Below are positions 53,701-58,375 of a stretch of 64,000 bases of DNA, piece after piece. The notes beneath the pieces are model-generated. The model did not search any database, had not been told where the DNA came from, and saw only the letters and a program-made list of their open reading frames with translations. The position numbers and the translations under genes are program-made. The stretch comes from Hofstenia miamia (taxonomy: Eukaryota > Xenacoelomorpha > Acoela): contig SCFE01000044.1 in NCBI GenBank assembly GCA_004352715.1, forward strand, positions 1,072,402 to 1,136,401, written 5' to 3'. Numbering within the stretch: position 1 is the first letter of the stretch; each line of letters opens with the position of its first letter.

Positions 53701-54569
53701 AATGACATTTCCTAATGAGTGTATTATAGCTTTACATTTACCCAAACAACCATTTTTTAGAGTTAATTTCAAAAAATGTTTGGGTCTAATTGGGTTAAAT
53801 GATGAACATTTTATGGTTGTGAAAAATACTTGTAAGTATAGCTGAAATGAAATATCATTTTAGAGTCATACCTTGCTTTCAAAATATCCAGATACATCCA
53901 ATTAAACACAATTCTGATGAAGTAAGCAAACATATTAGTTTTTGGGACAATAACTCCATTTACCATGAATCCTAGAACAAGATCGAAGAAAAAACAAAGT
54001 AACATAATAAAAAATATCTCTATTTTATCTGTATAGTGATACATTAAGATAAAAGTTGATTGTTAAAATGGTTTTACATGCGTGATCGTAGATTGATGGT
54101 TCTAAGATCTTGTTTGATAGTCAATCGAAAATAAAATATATTCTTACTTTGGTTTTGGGTACCCACTAGCTGAGCAATCAAGATTGAAATTTGCAGCAGC
54201 CGCAGCGAATTGCTCGTAGTAATAGAATGGTTTGATATACGGTGGACGACCAACATCATCAACGCCTAAGTAATTCAAAATTTCATTAATTAAAACAATA
54301 CTATCATGTTTGTATAGAGGTAATCAGATTTTTTTTTAACAAAATAGGTAGAAGAGACGAAAATCCTCCTCTCAAAATAATGCCCCAATGAAAATCTAAA
54401 ATAAACGCAGTGAGTTTATAAATTTATATCCCTCTATTTACACCATAGCACATGGCATTGAATGAAAATTGAAGGAATTAAAATATATTTCTTAAAATTT
54501 TTAAAGCTTACCTCTTAGTTCCACTCCAAATGTCAAGCATAACACAATTATAGTTGTTGTTAGAAACAT
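1176..54569 (-). CDS. NCAM/Fasciclin II-like Ig-FN3 cell-adhesion gene (10 exons, 3' end off window)
   Basis: Ten minus-strand exons join with compatible phases and GT-AG borders: 54569-54512, 54265-54148, 52763-52567, 44365-44202, 35588-35417, 29330-29037, 22609-22441, 10661-10487, 2702-2468 and 1478-1176. The joined frame is 628 codons plus one base with no stop. Order: signal peptide (residues 1-20), Ig1 (C50, W62, C105), Ig2 (126-236, canonical Cys missing), Ig3 (C268, C315), Ig4 (C357, W369, C401), Ig5 (C446, W460, C509), then an FN3-like module (528-628). Ig1, Ig2, Ig4 and Ig5 are each split over two exons and Ig3 is a single exon; most domain borders are phase 1, as in NCAM-type genes. 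Five Ig domains followed by FN3 is the NCAM/Fasciclin II layout, so a secreted or membrane-bound adhesion role is inferred. The C-terminus (more FN3, membrane or GPI anchor) lies beyond the left edge. The introns are 0.25-11.8 kb and packed with transposons. Exon calls are by eye, without RNA evidence. Confidence 0.82.
1785..2168. mobile_element. hAT-like non-autonomous element (MITE) in intron 9
   Basis: The left end reads TTAGAGAGTGGTCAT and the reverse complement of the right end reads CTAGGGAGTGGCAT, an imperfect terminal inverted repeat. Both subterminal parts carry repeated GACCCGAA/CCGAATCC words, a pattern common in hAT MITEs. There is no coding capacity. No clear 8-bp target duplication was found, so the superfamily is tentative. 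Confidence 0.5.
2468..2702 (-). CDS. Exon 9: Ig domain 5, second half
   Basis: It enters in phase 0 after ttgacatttag and ends in phase 1 at G|gtattt. It carries the core Trp (KKIYWQF, W460) and the F-strand motif LATNDGKYRCVAES (C509). A plus-strand frame over the same bases is a shadow of this exon. Confidence 0.85.
2760..2791. repeat. (TA)n microsatellite
   Basis: A pure TA dinucleotide run just upstream of exon 9 in gene orientation. Confidence 0.95.
3025..3930 (+). pseudogene. Penelope-like retroelement remnant (RT and nuclease pieces)
   Basis: Broken plus-strand frames resemble a Penelope-like polyprotein. DGMAMGS at 3168 corresponds to the conserved DGVAMGSPLGP-type RT segment. INFLDVTVTNLGG near 3389 matches the region after the YVDD box. 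YKYTCDDCKKSY at 3679-3714 resembles the lead-in to the C-terminal GIY-YIG endonuclease. Stops and frameshifts occur throughout, so it is dead. A (TA)n run interrupts it near 3117-3160. It lies in sense orientation relative to the window and antisense to the host gene. Confidence 0.6.
4032..4071. repeat. (TA)n microsatellite
   Basis: A TA run at the 3' side of the Penelope-like remnant. Confidence 0.95.
4072..5480. other. Intronic AT-rich sequence, nothing recognised
   Basis: No convincing open frame, inverted-repeat pair or transposon motif was seen. There are a few short tandem words, such as taactaactaac near 4970. Confidence 0.6.
5497..5864. repeat. Inverted CGCTCTCTGTAC motifs with (TA)n runs and a gap
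   Basis: GTACAGAGAGCGAG at 5507-5520 and CTCGCTCTCTGTAC at 5667-5680 form a 14-bp perfect inverted pair. A third partial copy at 5703 abuts a (TA)n run (5718-5755). After a gap (N at 5803-5834) the TA run resumes to about 5864. The same word recurs next to (TA)n at 27077. This could be the end of a small repeat family. Confidence 0.5.
6361..6378. repeat. Short perfect hairpin
   Basis: CTCTGTAG-CA-CTACAGAG is an 8-bp stem with a 2-bp centre in otherwise plain intron sequence. No function is apparent. Confidence 0.5.
6492..7059. mobile_element. hAT-type MITE with 8-bp target duplication
   Basis: The left end CAAGGCCTACTTTAATCACG and the reverse complement of the right end AAGGCCTACTGTAATCACGG form a terminal inverted repeat of about 20 bp or more. 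TATTGTAA occurs immediately outside both ends (6484-6491 and 7060-7067), an 8-bp target duplication as made by hAT transposases. The 568-bp interior has no open frame. Confidence 0.75.
7173..7255. repeat. Short tandem repeat, ttatacgatattg units
   Basis: The word TTATACGATATTG occurs four times at uneven spacing just before the first codon of the mariner-like transposase. It may belong to that element's 5' terminal region. Confidence 0.6.
7262..8390 (+). pseudogene. Tc1/mariner-superfamily transposase, DD41D-like, decayed
   Basis: The frame starts with ATG at 7262 (MATLQEKAQCVS...). It contains an N-terminal helix-turn-helix with TQRNYRNKYG and a GRPRT AT-hook-like motif, then EMLARISDDEAFLTRVCFKD around the first catalytic Asp. 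FQQDGASPH near 7950 holds the second Asp and SPDITLLDFFLWGYV near 8070 holds the third. After correcting one frameshift I count 41 residues between the last two Asp, as in the DD41D (rosa-type) group. The C-terminus ends in VLRATNGAHIE, as in related elements. Several stops and frameshifts make it inactive. The 3' end near 8389 reads GACAACCTGTATA. Confidence 0.75.
8391..10486. other. Intronic AT-rich sequence with (TA)n and a gap
   Basis: No gene was recognised. (TA)n occurs at about 9943-10002, followed by N (10003-10118) and more TA to 10136. The open frames here are low-complexity AT-rich and not credible proteins. Confidence 0.6.
10487..10661 (-). CDS. Exon 8: end of Ig domain 4 and start of Ig domain 5
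   Basis: The acceptor is aaatattttag|A and the donor is GAG|gttaga, giving phase 0. The first half closes Ig4 (DETVVCVACGEFYNP, C401) and ends in IEIVNVKP. The second half opens Ig5 with DSSINCSFE (C446). Extra cysteines at 404 and 412 could form a second bridge. Confidence 0.78.
10841..11042. other. Small gap between (TA)n runs
   Basis: (TA)n at 10841-10852, a short N gap, then an unusually GC-richer 130-bp stretch that includes two GGCCGG words near 10970-10995. (TA)n resumes at 11019-11042. No coding signal. Confidence 0.5.
11176..11645. other. Exact 184-bp duplication on both sides of an N gap
   Basis: Bases 11176-11359 and 11462-11645 are identical as far as I can read, separated only by N. 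This is most simply two unmerged contig ends. A minus-strand frame crossing it has two Cys and a His (VCSYCKKSAFRTH) but is not a recognised zinc finger. Confidence 0.8.
11844..14280 (+). pseudogene. Ty3/gypsy-type retroelement pol remnant (RT, RNase H, integrase)
   Basis: Broken plus-strand frames give, in order, RT motifs CLDLRKAHWQVPM near 11930, QYMPFGLCNAL near 12030 and MAYIDT near 12130, where the second catalytic Asp of YIDD is replaced. RNase H follows (NLPFIVNCSTSTVDIGATTN, YPIQFFNRKL, 12555-12670). Integrase follows (IDNFMKYATFIPLKK near 13530, HPQANGVMERLNRTLI near 13700) and a C-terminal piece ending near KMHRKPNEVGDMVYKY (14040). Many stops and frameshifts show it is dead. LTRs were not identified. 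It lies in intron 7, antisense to the host gene. Confidence 0.82.
14281..17450 (+). pseudogene. Unrecognised decayed coding-like region downstream of gypsy integrase
   Basis: For about 3 kb after the integrase the plus strand stays A/G-rich like the pol sequence. It offers a chain of open stretches: 14515-14718, 14835-15143 (PYQRKNKRSYVEENLISVF...), 15956-16141, 16102-16314 and 16856-17125 (GSNDIVWLDCWEKNNCYND...). Each reads like degenerate protein rather than random AT sequence. I do not recognise a family. It may be extra 3' genes of a long gypsy element or the remains of another element. No membrane segment or protease motif is evident. Confidence 0.45.
17808..18290 (-). mobile_element. 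GC-rich-ended dispersed repeat, truncated copy
   Basis: It starts with TCCATGTAGCCACC and a block of CCACTAGTGG/CCAGTGG words (to about 17945), then AT-rich sequence. Read in this direction it matches the reverse complement of 61446 down to about 60970, for example ATAATATATGAGGTAATTCT against ATAATATATGAGCTAATGCT. The second GC-rich end is missing, so the copy is truncated. No coding capacity. Confidence 0.7.
18950..19790 (-). pseudogene. Second Ty3/gypsy pol fragment, opposite orientation
   Basis: The minus-strand translation near 19500-19410 reads STFIINCAGNMGTIGGTLIQ and then FPIQFFI. It aligns by eye with the RNase H segment of the element at 12.5 kb (FIVNCSTSTVDIGATTN, YPIQFF). Flanking frames are heavily broken but resemble the RT-to-RNase H connection and the pre-integrase region. 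It is an old fragment and the limits are approximate. Confidence 0.5.
19900..22440. other. Intronic AT-rich sequence, nothing recognised
   Basis: No coding or transposon signature was seen. A perfect small hairpin ATGGAATC...GATTCCAT lies at about 20519-20540. Confidence 0.55.
22441..22609 (-). CDS. Exon 7: Ig domain 4, first half
   Basis: The acceptor is tattttag|CA and the donor is CA|gtaagt. It contains ITLFCQAYAYPNPEFQWK: the B-strand Cys (C357), a YPNP turn and the core Trp (W369). It enters in phase 1 from exon 6 and leaves in phase 2. It is easily missed because its frame has no Met. Confidence 0.85.
22610..24850. other. Intronic AT-rich sequence, nothing recognised
   Basis: No convincing open frame, terminal repeat pair or RNA gene was seen. 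Confidence 0.55.
24855..25971 (+). pseudogene. Transposase-like remnant running into the 1000-N gap
   Basis: Plus-strand pieces near 25380-25560 read LAVLKLHDGKAETIFKGLCD, KIIITDTAAVNTGKRN and PPQYIGCQDQILDTVLK. The arrangement (D-T-x-x-x-N-T-G, then GCQ-x-x-x-LD) parallels the element at 35.8-38.4 kb (CCDTTASNTGRFNGA, CRHHVYELVL). It continues with LAFILLPEYRPLLKPICD near 25880 and is cut by the gap. Frames are broken. I know such ORFs as recurrent uncharacterised transposon proteins in invertebrates; the superfamily is not assigned. Confidence 0.55.
25972..26971. other. Assembly gap of exactly 1000 N
   Basis: A round-number N run, probably of unknown true length. It hides the 3' part of the transposase-like remnant. 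Confidence 0.99.
27043..27076. repeat. (TA)n microsatellite followed by CGCTCTCTGTA
   Basis: The TA run ends directly in the same CGCTCTCTGTA word seen three times near 5.5-5.7 kb. Confidence 0.9.
27566..28520 (+). mobile_element. Mariner-like element, internally deleted, both ends present
   Basis: The ends CAGGGTGAAATAGATTAATT and (reverse complement of the right end) CGGGGTGAAACAGAAAAATT form a terminal inverted repeat with TA outside each (27564-27565 and 28521-28522). Inside are a helix-turn-helix start (MSREQDIRATTIAGLR at 27708, SIAREQSVSQTTIHQKINK), then RWLFSDPTEVP, PPHIFRKGLRVNTD and LDYFVWGV-like pieces (DYFVWGVLERYVDK at 28229). The segment with the first catalytic Asp is missing and frames are shifted, so it is dead. 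It sits in a (TA)n microsatellite. Confidence 0.78.
28523..29036. other. Intron between mariner element and exon 6
   Basis: AT-rich sequence with no recognised feature. Confidence 0.55.
29037..29330 (-). CDS. Exon 6: Ig domain 3
   Basis: One exon in phase 1 at both ends encodes a whole Ig domain. The linker APKWASLP is followed by GDKINLKCIAFGYP (C268) and by ANGDYECYAINKLGQ (C315), ending in FSIFVE. The core Trp is replaced by Phe (F280). This is one of the clearest coding exons in the window. The opposite strand has only short overlapping frames. Confidence 0.9.
29331..30080. other. Intron 5, first part
   Basis: AT-rich sequence with no recognised feature. The open frames that cross 29998-30258 are not protein-like and overlap the MITE that follows. 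Confidence 0.55.
30082..30486. mobile_element. MITE with AATAGAG ends and GGTACCG-rich arms
   Basis: The left end AATAGAGTTCTGCGTTACC and the reverse complement of the right end AATAGAGGTCTGTCATACC form an imperfect terminal inverted repeat. Both arms carry repeated CGGTACGAT, GTACCG and CGTACCGTTAACGGTACC words, including short palindromes. There is no coding capacity. No exact target duplication was found; the hAT superfamily is only a guess. Confidence 0.6.
30951..31340. mobile_element. MITE with AGCTGTGTGGTTA ends
   Basis: The left end TTCAGCTGTGTGGTTATG and the reverse complement of the right end GAGAGCTGTGTGGTTACG form a terminal inverted repeat. ATTTTGAT (30943-30950) and ATTTTGAG (31341-31348) flank it, a 7/8 target duplication consistent with hAT. 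The interior holds GGTTA/TAACCG words near the right end and no open frame. Confidence 0.68.
31349..34780. other. Intron 5, AT-rich, nothing recognised
   Basis: No repeat pair or coding region was identified. A few short GC-richer patches occur, for example near 33650-33690, without recognisable structure. Confidence 0.5.
34786..35097. repeat. Two (TA)n microsatellites upstream of exon 5 border
   Basis: TA runs at 34786-34829 and 35062-35097. Confidence 0.95.
35417..35588 (-). CDS. Exon 5: Ig domain 2, second half
   Basis: It opens in phase 0 after gatgtttag and closes in phase 1 at GAAG|gtatgt. The codons read on from exon 4 (ILKVQETQRIVYGNDYD...) and end with DYLYIKVEG, a typical G-strand exit. 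No YxC motif is present, so Ig2 would lack the usual disulfide. Confidence 0.74.
35781..35830. repeat. (TA)n microsatellite hosting a DNA transposon
   Basis: The TA-rich run abuts the left end of the element at 35831. TA-rich sequence resumes at 38392 on its right side. Confidence 0.9.
35831..38391 (+). mobile_element. DNA transposon with TAGGGTGTCCCTTATAT ends and a broken ORF
   Basis: The ends TAGGGTGTCCCTTATAT and (reverse complement of the right) TAGGGTGTCCCTTATATG are near identical inverted repeats set in TA-rich flanks. The encoded protein is in pieces: 36145-36369 (repeated at 36617 by a join artefact), 36811-37113 (DNLFDIAHAHALERMKIEED), 37162-37566 (ITPKLVAALDRCQLSIRDS) and 37644-37895 (MCCDTTASNTGRFNGACA, FACRHHVYELVLKA). 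Near 38050-38100 it ends with SERTVKLIQDFNG. I know this as a recurrent uncharacterised invertebrate transposon ORF. Stops at 37111 and 37564, a shift near 36840 and an N at 37998 make it inactive or incompletely assembled. Confidence 0.75.
35890..36832. other. Exact 471-bp tandem duplication joined by one N
   Basis: Bases 35890-36360 and 36362-36832 read identically, with a single N at 36361. This is an unmerged overlap between contigs, so the transposon N-terminus appears twice. Confidence 0.85.
38104..39788. other. Nested exact duplications at single-N joins
   Basis: The 209-bp segment 38104-38312 recurs at 39518-39726, and the 61-bp segment 39363-39423 recurs at 39728-39788. Single N positions at 38103, 39424 and 39727 mark the joins. 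The order of this stretch is probably wrong in the assembly. A short (TA)n lies at 39246-39266. Confidence 0.8.
39963..40650 (+). pseudogene. Mariner-like fragments: C-terminal part then an N-terminal part
   Basis: A TA-flanked CAGGGTGTTTCAAAAGTC end starts the region. Near 40185 FQQDGAPPH and near 40308 WPPRSPDLTPFDFFLWGF are the second and third Asp motifs of a mariner-superfamily transposase, with stops between. At 40508-40642 a separate frame starts with ATG (MDFDREDIRKRIYFFWESG, then VSGRTCQR). It resembles the N-terminal helix-turn-helix of a mariner transposase. The N-terminus lying after the C-terminus means two truncated elements or a rearranged one. Confidence 0.65.
40651..42675. 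other. Intron 4, AT-rich, nothing recognised
   Basis: No coding or transposon signature was seen. Confidence 0.5.
42676..42718. repeat. (TTC)n microsatellite
   Basis: A pure TTC run. The poly-Glu frame on the minus strand is only this repeat. Confidence 0.95.
42843..43403. mobile_element. piggyBac-type MITE with TTAA target duplication
   Basis: It begins CCCTAACGCACTGAGAGGGT and ends ...GTGTGATTAGGG, and it is bordered on both sides by TTAA (42839-42842 and 43404-43407), the piggyBac hallmark. Subterminal inverted words AACGCACTGAGAGGGTCGAT and (reverse complement) AACGCACTGAAGGGGCCTGA reinforce the pairing. The 561-bp body has no transposase frame, so it is non-autonomous. Confidence 0.8.
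43408..44201. other. Intron 4 next to exon 4, nothing recognised
   Basis: AT-rich sequence with no clear feature. Confidence 0.5.
44202..44365 (-). CDS. Exon 4: Ig domain 2, first half
   Basis: The acceptor is gtttag|CG and the donor is AGT|gtaaga, giving phase 0. The start, HKEQPEYKLKAGQSFILNMT, resembles the A and B strands of an Ig domain, but Met stands where the B-strand Cys is expected. A WWQC stretch may hold the C-strand Trp. The assignment rests on phase, position and general resemblance, because the canonical Ig cysteines are missing. Confidence 0.72.
44366..47377. other. Intron 3, AT-rich, nothing recognised
   Basis: No repeat pair or coding region was identified. A short TA run lies near 45376-45391. 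Confidence 0.5.
47378..47412. repeat. (TA)n microsatellite
   Basis: A pure TA run. Confidence 0.95.
47640..48300 (-). other. Coding-like but unrecognised stretch
   Basis: Overlapping minus-strand frames (48291-48016, 47927-47676) are less AT-biased than their surroundings and read like degraded protein, for example LQWLFSYQST and CNGYSPTNPHLKDV. No domain is recognised. It is probably an old mobile-element fragment. Confidence 0.3.
48431..48474. repeat. (TAA)n at the 3' end of the R4-like LINE
   Basis: A TTA/TAA run that abuts the LINE's 3' end in element orientation (minus strand). Confidence 0.95.
48475..50700 (-). pseudogene. R4/Dong-like LINE with restriction-like endonuclease, internally deleted
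   Basis: In minus orientation the order is as follows. A Myb/SANT-like start (RRNKWTDEQNRTALECYRRS, GYRKRMLEEC, 50679-50497) is followed by a basic linker (50233-49949). Then come an RT entry (NFRPITCLPTIWKLLTSVIS and EEQKGCR, 49623-49381) and a later RT piece (GIFQGDSLATLLFVVSL, 49311-49048). A CCHC-like AETVHHLIAECEKSAQ lies near 48960. The RLE-type nuclease has WYEHKPQG and EARRPDIAVVDK (48950-48723). Stops and deletions, including the YADD region, make it dead. It is bounded exactly by (TAA)n on both sides, as for Dong/R4 elements that target TAA repeats. Confidence 0.75.
50701..50793. repeat. (TAA)n at the 5' end of the R4-like LINE
   Basis: An ATT/TAA run with two single-base interruptions, directly next to the LINE's 5' end. 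Confidence 0.95.
51060..51983 (-). pseudogene. Tc1/mariner-like transposase remnant
   Basis: The N-terminus at 51983 reads MHHLKEKDRRSMVIQYMIDH and then IPQSTVYNIINNYKERGEIA, a helix-turn-helix. The later part (51472-51227) reads ILVWIAVRDSEISKTCI, NNYMFWTDLASVHYANLT and FQIIIVP. It matches the core of invertebrate Tc1-like transposases in which WPDLASSHYA carries the second Asp. Near 51150 an FIQDFWSILKKSL-like piece gives the terminal acidic motif. It is broken by frameshifts. Confidence 0.65.
51984..52566. other. Intron 3 beside exon 3, nothing recognised
   Basis: AT-rich sequence. No end repeat could be paired with the left flank of the transposase remnant. Confidence 0.5.
52567..52763 (-). 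CDS. Exon 3: Ig domain 1, second half
   Basis: It follows a ttcaatgtttag acceptor and ends at C|gtaagt. It supplies the core Trp (W62) and the F-strand signature GIYKCTAENMYG (C105), so Ig1 is a complete I-set-like domain. It ends in phase 1 at the domain border. Confidence 0.88.
52764..54147. other. Intron 2, with unassigned weakly coding-like stretch
   Basis: The plus strand 53138-53640 has degraded frames (LFMDVHKKNKIIHCFCKVF) that I could not assign, followed by a C9 run at about 53639. An open minus segment with splice-like borders at 53971-53872 does not fit the reading frame of the host gene. Confidence 0.4.
54148..54265 (-). CDS. Exon 2: Ig domain 1, first half
   Basis: The acceptor is acttag|GC and the donor is AA|gtaaga. 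It completes codon 20 and carries the B-strand cysteine of Ig1 (NLDCSASGYPKP, C50). It ends in phase 2 and joins exon 3 to create an Asn codon, giving the classic Ig motif GYPKPNVTWY across the junction. That join is the strongest evidence that the two exons are consecutive. Confidence 0.85.
54512..54569 (-). CDS. Exon 1: start codon and signal peptide
   Basis: The ATG at 54569 opens a hydrophobic 19-residue leader (MFLTTTIIVLCLTFG...) typical of a secretory signal peptide. The exon ends after one base of codon 20 at a gtaagc donor. An in-frame TAG lies five codons upstream, which supports this start. The bases just before the ATG read ttgacagg, so a non-coding 5' exon spliced here is possible. 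Confidence 0.75.
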
Positions 54570-54613
54570 CCTGTCAATTTTCTAAATGGCAATGATTTGA
54601 GAACGATCTTAGT

Positions 54614-54617
<4 letters not shown>

Positions 54618-54648
<31 letters not shown>
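54618..54648. repeat. (TA)n in the 5' region of the host gene
   Basis: The TA run lies about 50-80 bp upstream of the start codon, in the presumed 5' UTR or promoter. Confidence 0.9.
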
Positions 54649-55745
54649 TAAAGTATAATACAATTTGAATTACCACACTATGCTGCACCTGAAAATCAAA
54701 GACTTGTACGAAAACATAGCAACACTAAGTTATATTTTATAAAATAGGAGAGTCGAATATATTTGTTATAAAAGAACTGCTCTTAAAAAAAATTAGTAAG
54801 GAATGCATAATTCATATTGTTTGAAAGTGAAGTTACAAAATCGGAACTTAGAATTCATACTTTTGAGTTATTCTTGTTTATGGAAAGTGGTGTTTCAATA
54901 TTTCACTGAAAAAGTATTCGATCACCTCTCAAAACCTGATGTCAATAAGTTTGAAAACGTTGAGTTTTTGTCGGCCACACAGTTTCTTTTCTGCGTTATA
55001 TAATACCCTCCTCCGATTACCTCTGTGATTTGTCAAAAAATTTTAAGTTTACTTAATTTTTATATACATTTTATATTTTCAATGAACTTTAGCAACCTCT
55101 TTAGTTGGTTCGCTGTGTAAAGTCCAAGGCATGGTGAGTGCAATTTTTATAAGATTTAGGGGATCTATGTTTAGAATGCTTGCACCCTTTTGCTGCCAGC
55201 TGTCAACAGCTGTCTCTTCATAGTGTGTTTACTGGTGATACAAGATATAATAGACAAATTGTCTACATTTTTTCAATGTCCACTATGCTTTCATTGGTTC
55301 ATCATTTGTATCAAGTAAAAGAACGTTCTACAAATTTCGCCTGTGGATTGCAGCACATTAAATGCGCTTCTGTAGAGATCATAACAAAATAATATAATCA
55401 AGGTCAATCTTGAAGTAGATGAGCAGTGCTCTTAATATGATTCTCTAATGGAAGATGTCAATGAAGCCGTTAATACTTTTATCCACAATGTCATATATTT
55501 ACATGATTACTTCTGTCATTTTTATGAGAAGTGAGGCTTACCCAAAAAAAGCCGTTGAAAGTTACACCATTGGCAAAGAAAATCCCTTGTAAAAGATACT
55601 CTCTACAAAGGTAAAGGAAGTCTTAAGCAGCTACAGAGATTCAGTTAACAATTAATACTATTATCCAAGATAACCTAAAAGTGCTAATCTCAAATAGCTA
55701 AAAGCATCATGGCTGAAAAGGAATACTATTGGAAAAACTTCTAAA
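54649..55745. other. Region upstream of the host gene, no feature assigned
   Basis: It should contain the promoter of the Ig-FN3 gene, but I could not identify a TATA box or initiator with confidence in this AT-rich sequence. No other gene was seen. Confidence 0.45.
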
Positions 55746-55747
55746 AT

Positions 55748-55902
55748 AATATACATATATATATATATANNNNNNNNNNNNNNNNNNNNNNNNNNNNNNN
55801 NNNNNNNNNNNNNNNNNNNNNNNNNNNNNNNNNNNNNNNNNNNNNNNNNNNNNNNNNNNNNNNNNNNNNNNNNNNNNNNNNATATATATATATATATATA
55901 TT
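55748..55902. repeat. (TA)n runs around an N gap
   Basis: TA at 55748-55769, N at 55770-55871, then TA to about 55902. Confidence 0.9.
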
Positions 55903-55904
55903 CC

Positions 55905-57460
55905 TAAATATATGCATATGTTTATATTCCTTTAGCCCTAGTGGTTGTCTTTCTTCAGTTTCTTCTACACTTAACAGTCCTTTCCCTCCGTTATGCCTTG
56001 CCATGTACAGACTATCTATGTCTCCATTTAAGTTGAATGTTCTCTCTGCTGCTAGTAACTTCCTTGTCTTCCTCTCTAACTCCCTCATTTCATTCTTGTT
56101 CCACATAACTATTCCTGCATAAATCTCAACACTGGTATTGCCCATGTATTAATTGCCTTTAAACTATTCTGCCCATTTAATGCTGACTTCTGTAGTACCT
56201 TCCTTACACTCCTCTTGTATTCTTTTCTTAGTCTCGTCTTCATTTCCTCCTGATTTGTTCTGTCCCTCTTTATCACTATTAAGTACTTGTACCCCTCTAT
56301 CACTTTCTCAATCTTATCCCCACTGTTCGTTCTCAAACCATTTCCATTTATAAACTTGCCTCTAGTCATTGTCAGTGTCGCACATTTCCCTTATCCAAAT
56401 TCTAACCAAGAATCTCTGTTTCTTTCTCCAATGTCTCCACTTGTTTCTGCAACATCTTCCTTTAACTAGCATACATCTTCAGGTCGTCCTTCTACAATTC
56501 TCTACTATTGCCTGGTCTATAAACAACTGATCGTTGCATCCTCTCTTCCTTGTCCTACATCCCTTCTGCTCTTCTGGTATCAACCTGTTCTGTTCTAAGT
56601 AACATGCCAGCCTATTTGAAATCACAGAAGTTAGCAATTTCCAAATTGTTGGCAGACATGTTATTGGTCTGAAGTTGCTTGCCTCACTGCCTTTCTTTGG
56701 GTCCTTCTGTATAAGAAATGTCCTTCCCACTACCATCCACTCTGGACACCACTCAACACACACTCCTCCAATGCTACTGCTAGTCTCTCATGAACACTAG
56801 TGATCTTATTCAGCCAATACCGTTGTACCTCATCTCTGCCTGGCGCCTTCCAGTTCTTCATCTTCTTTAGAGCTTCCTTCAGTTTTTCAGTTGTGATTAC
56901 TTCTTCTTCTTCCTCCTCTTGTCTGAACTCCTTCTGAATCTGCTCGCTCTCTATCACTGGTCCCTTACTTCCCCATATATTCTCCCAGAACCTTACTGCT
57001 GCATCCTCGCCTGCTCTAGCGGTAGCCTTTTCTCCTGCATCTAGTTCTTTGTAGAATATTTCTTATGGGTCTCAAACTTCATATTGTCTCTTGCCTGCTT
57101 TGCCATTGCCCTATATTTTCTCAGTTTCTCAGCTTCTGCAACTAATCTCTGCTTAAGCTCTTCTCTTGCAGTTTCTAAATCTTCCTCTTACCTACCCTGC
57201 ACCTGTCCTGTACCGCCTTACCTGTCCTGATCTTCCCTATTTGCTGCCTAATCTTTGTCATATTATTCTCAATTCTTCTCTCCCATGCTGGCTTTCAGTC
57301 TACAGCACCTCCCATGCGCTTGCATACACTAACTTGTTTATCTCTGTTACACTCTTAGCATCTATCCTTTGTAACACTTTGTTAGCCTTTGCTGCCTCTA
57401 CTGCTAACTTGCTTCTCTTAATGCTTCTTGGTACTGACAACCTACTTTTGCCTTAGTTCT
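55905..57460 (-). pseudogene. Second R4-like LINE copy, 5'-truncated and internally deleted
   Basis: From right to left it has a linker piece (57456-57160), NWKAPGRDEVQRYWLNKI (about 56850), an RT entry (NFRPITCLPTIWKLLTSVIS, EEQKGCR, DQLFIDQAIVENC, 56763-56479), and then the post-YADD part (SALNGQNSLKAINTWAIPVL, RKTRKLLAAERTFNLNGDID, MARHNGGKGLLSVEET, 56369-55930). The section between, which includes the catalytic YADD, is deleted. It shares most of its sequence with the copy at 48.5-50.7 kb, so the two copies partly complement each other. The left end runs into the TA/N block. Confidence 0.75.
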
Positions 57461-57808
57461 TGCATTAGTGAAATGCTCAATTTCTTCAGAAAATCAATGA
57501 AAAACTACAGTTTGTTTAATTCTTTCGTTAATTCTATGGATTTATTTACAATAAACATGTACAAATTACTCAGGCTTTTAATAAAAAAGTATATAATGAT
57601 GTTCTAAGTCTCATCAGCAAATATAGGCAACAGAAAAGGACCTAACAATGATGAAAAAACGATTAATTTCAAACCTACTCAGCAGGTCAGGTGTATGTAT
57701 ACCCGTTAGAACTTAACTCATACACCTTTAAAATTTAATTACATCTCCAATGAACTTAAAAACATTGTATCATCTCTGTCTTAGGAAGACAGGAGATAGG
57801 ATTATATT

Positions 57809-57850
<42 letters not shown>

Positions 57851-58320
57851 AAAATTTGAATATCGATGTAATGTTTCCATTGTTAGAATTTCCATGTTCA
57901 AGTTCATCTGAGACACTGAAATGTTTAAATTTGACCTAAATACTGAATAGTACTAAAATTTTCATTAAAATTAGATTGGCGTGATTCGACCATCAGCGGA
58001 ATTAAGAACTTGAATAGGCATGGTACACTTAAGCATAAATTTTTAAAAAATGAAAGCATTACCTGACTATCTGAAATTAGTTTTGATTAAACAGCTGGAG
58101 GAAAATGGGTTAACGGCACACACAATGTGTTTATCAAATTCGCTTCGATTTTTACGATGCGCTCGTAAATAATTCTAGCTGCAACAGCTTTTGTTTTCCT
58201 CGTTTCCTTAGCTAAATATTAAACATAAAATAAATTGTTGACAACCCAATTTTTTATTTTTGTTGATAGTAGTCGTAATAGTCTACAGAATTCTTTCTTG
58301 TCTACATTGCGCATGCATAT
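57461..58320. other. Intergenic AT-rich sequence with (TA)n
   Basis: (TA)n at about 57801-57848. Nothing else recognised. Confidence 0.55.
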
Positions 58321-58323
58321 TAC

Positions 58324-58373
<50 letters not shown>
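58324..58373. repeat. (TAA)n microsatellite
   Basis: A pure ATT/TAA run, with no LINE directly attached. Confidence 0.95.

Positions 58374-58375
<2 letters not shown>

Noticed and set aside
53811-54044. Open minus-strand frame with splice-like borders between exons 2 and 3
   Set aside because: Exons 2 and 3 join directly to give a perfect Ig motif, and inclusion of this segment introduces a stop.
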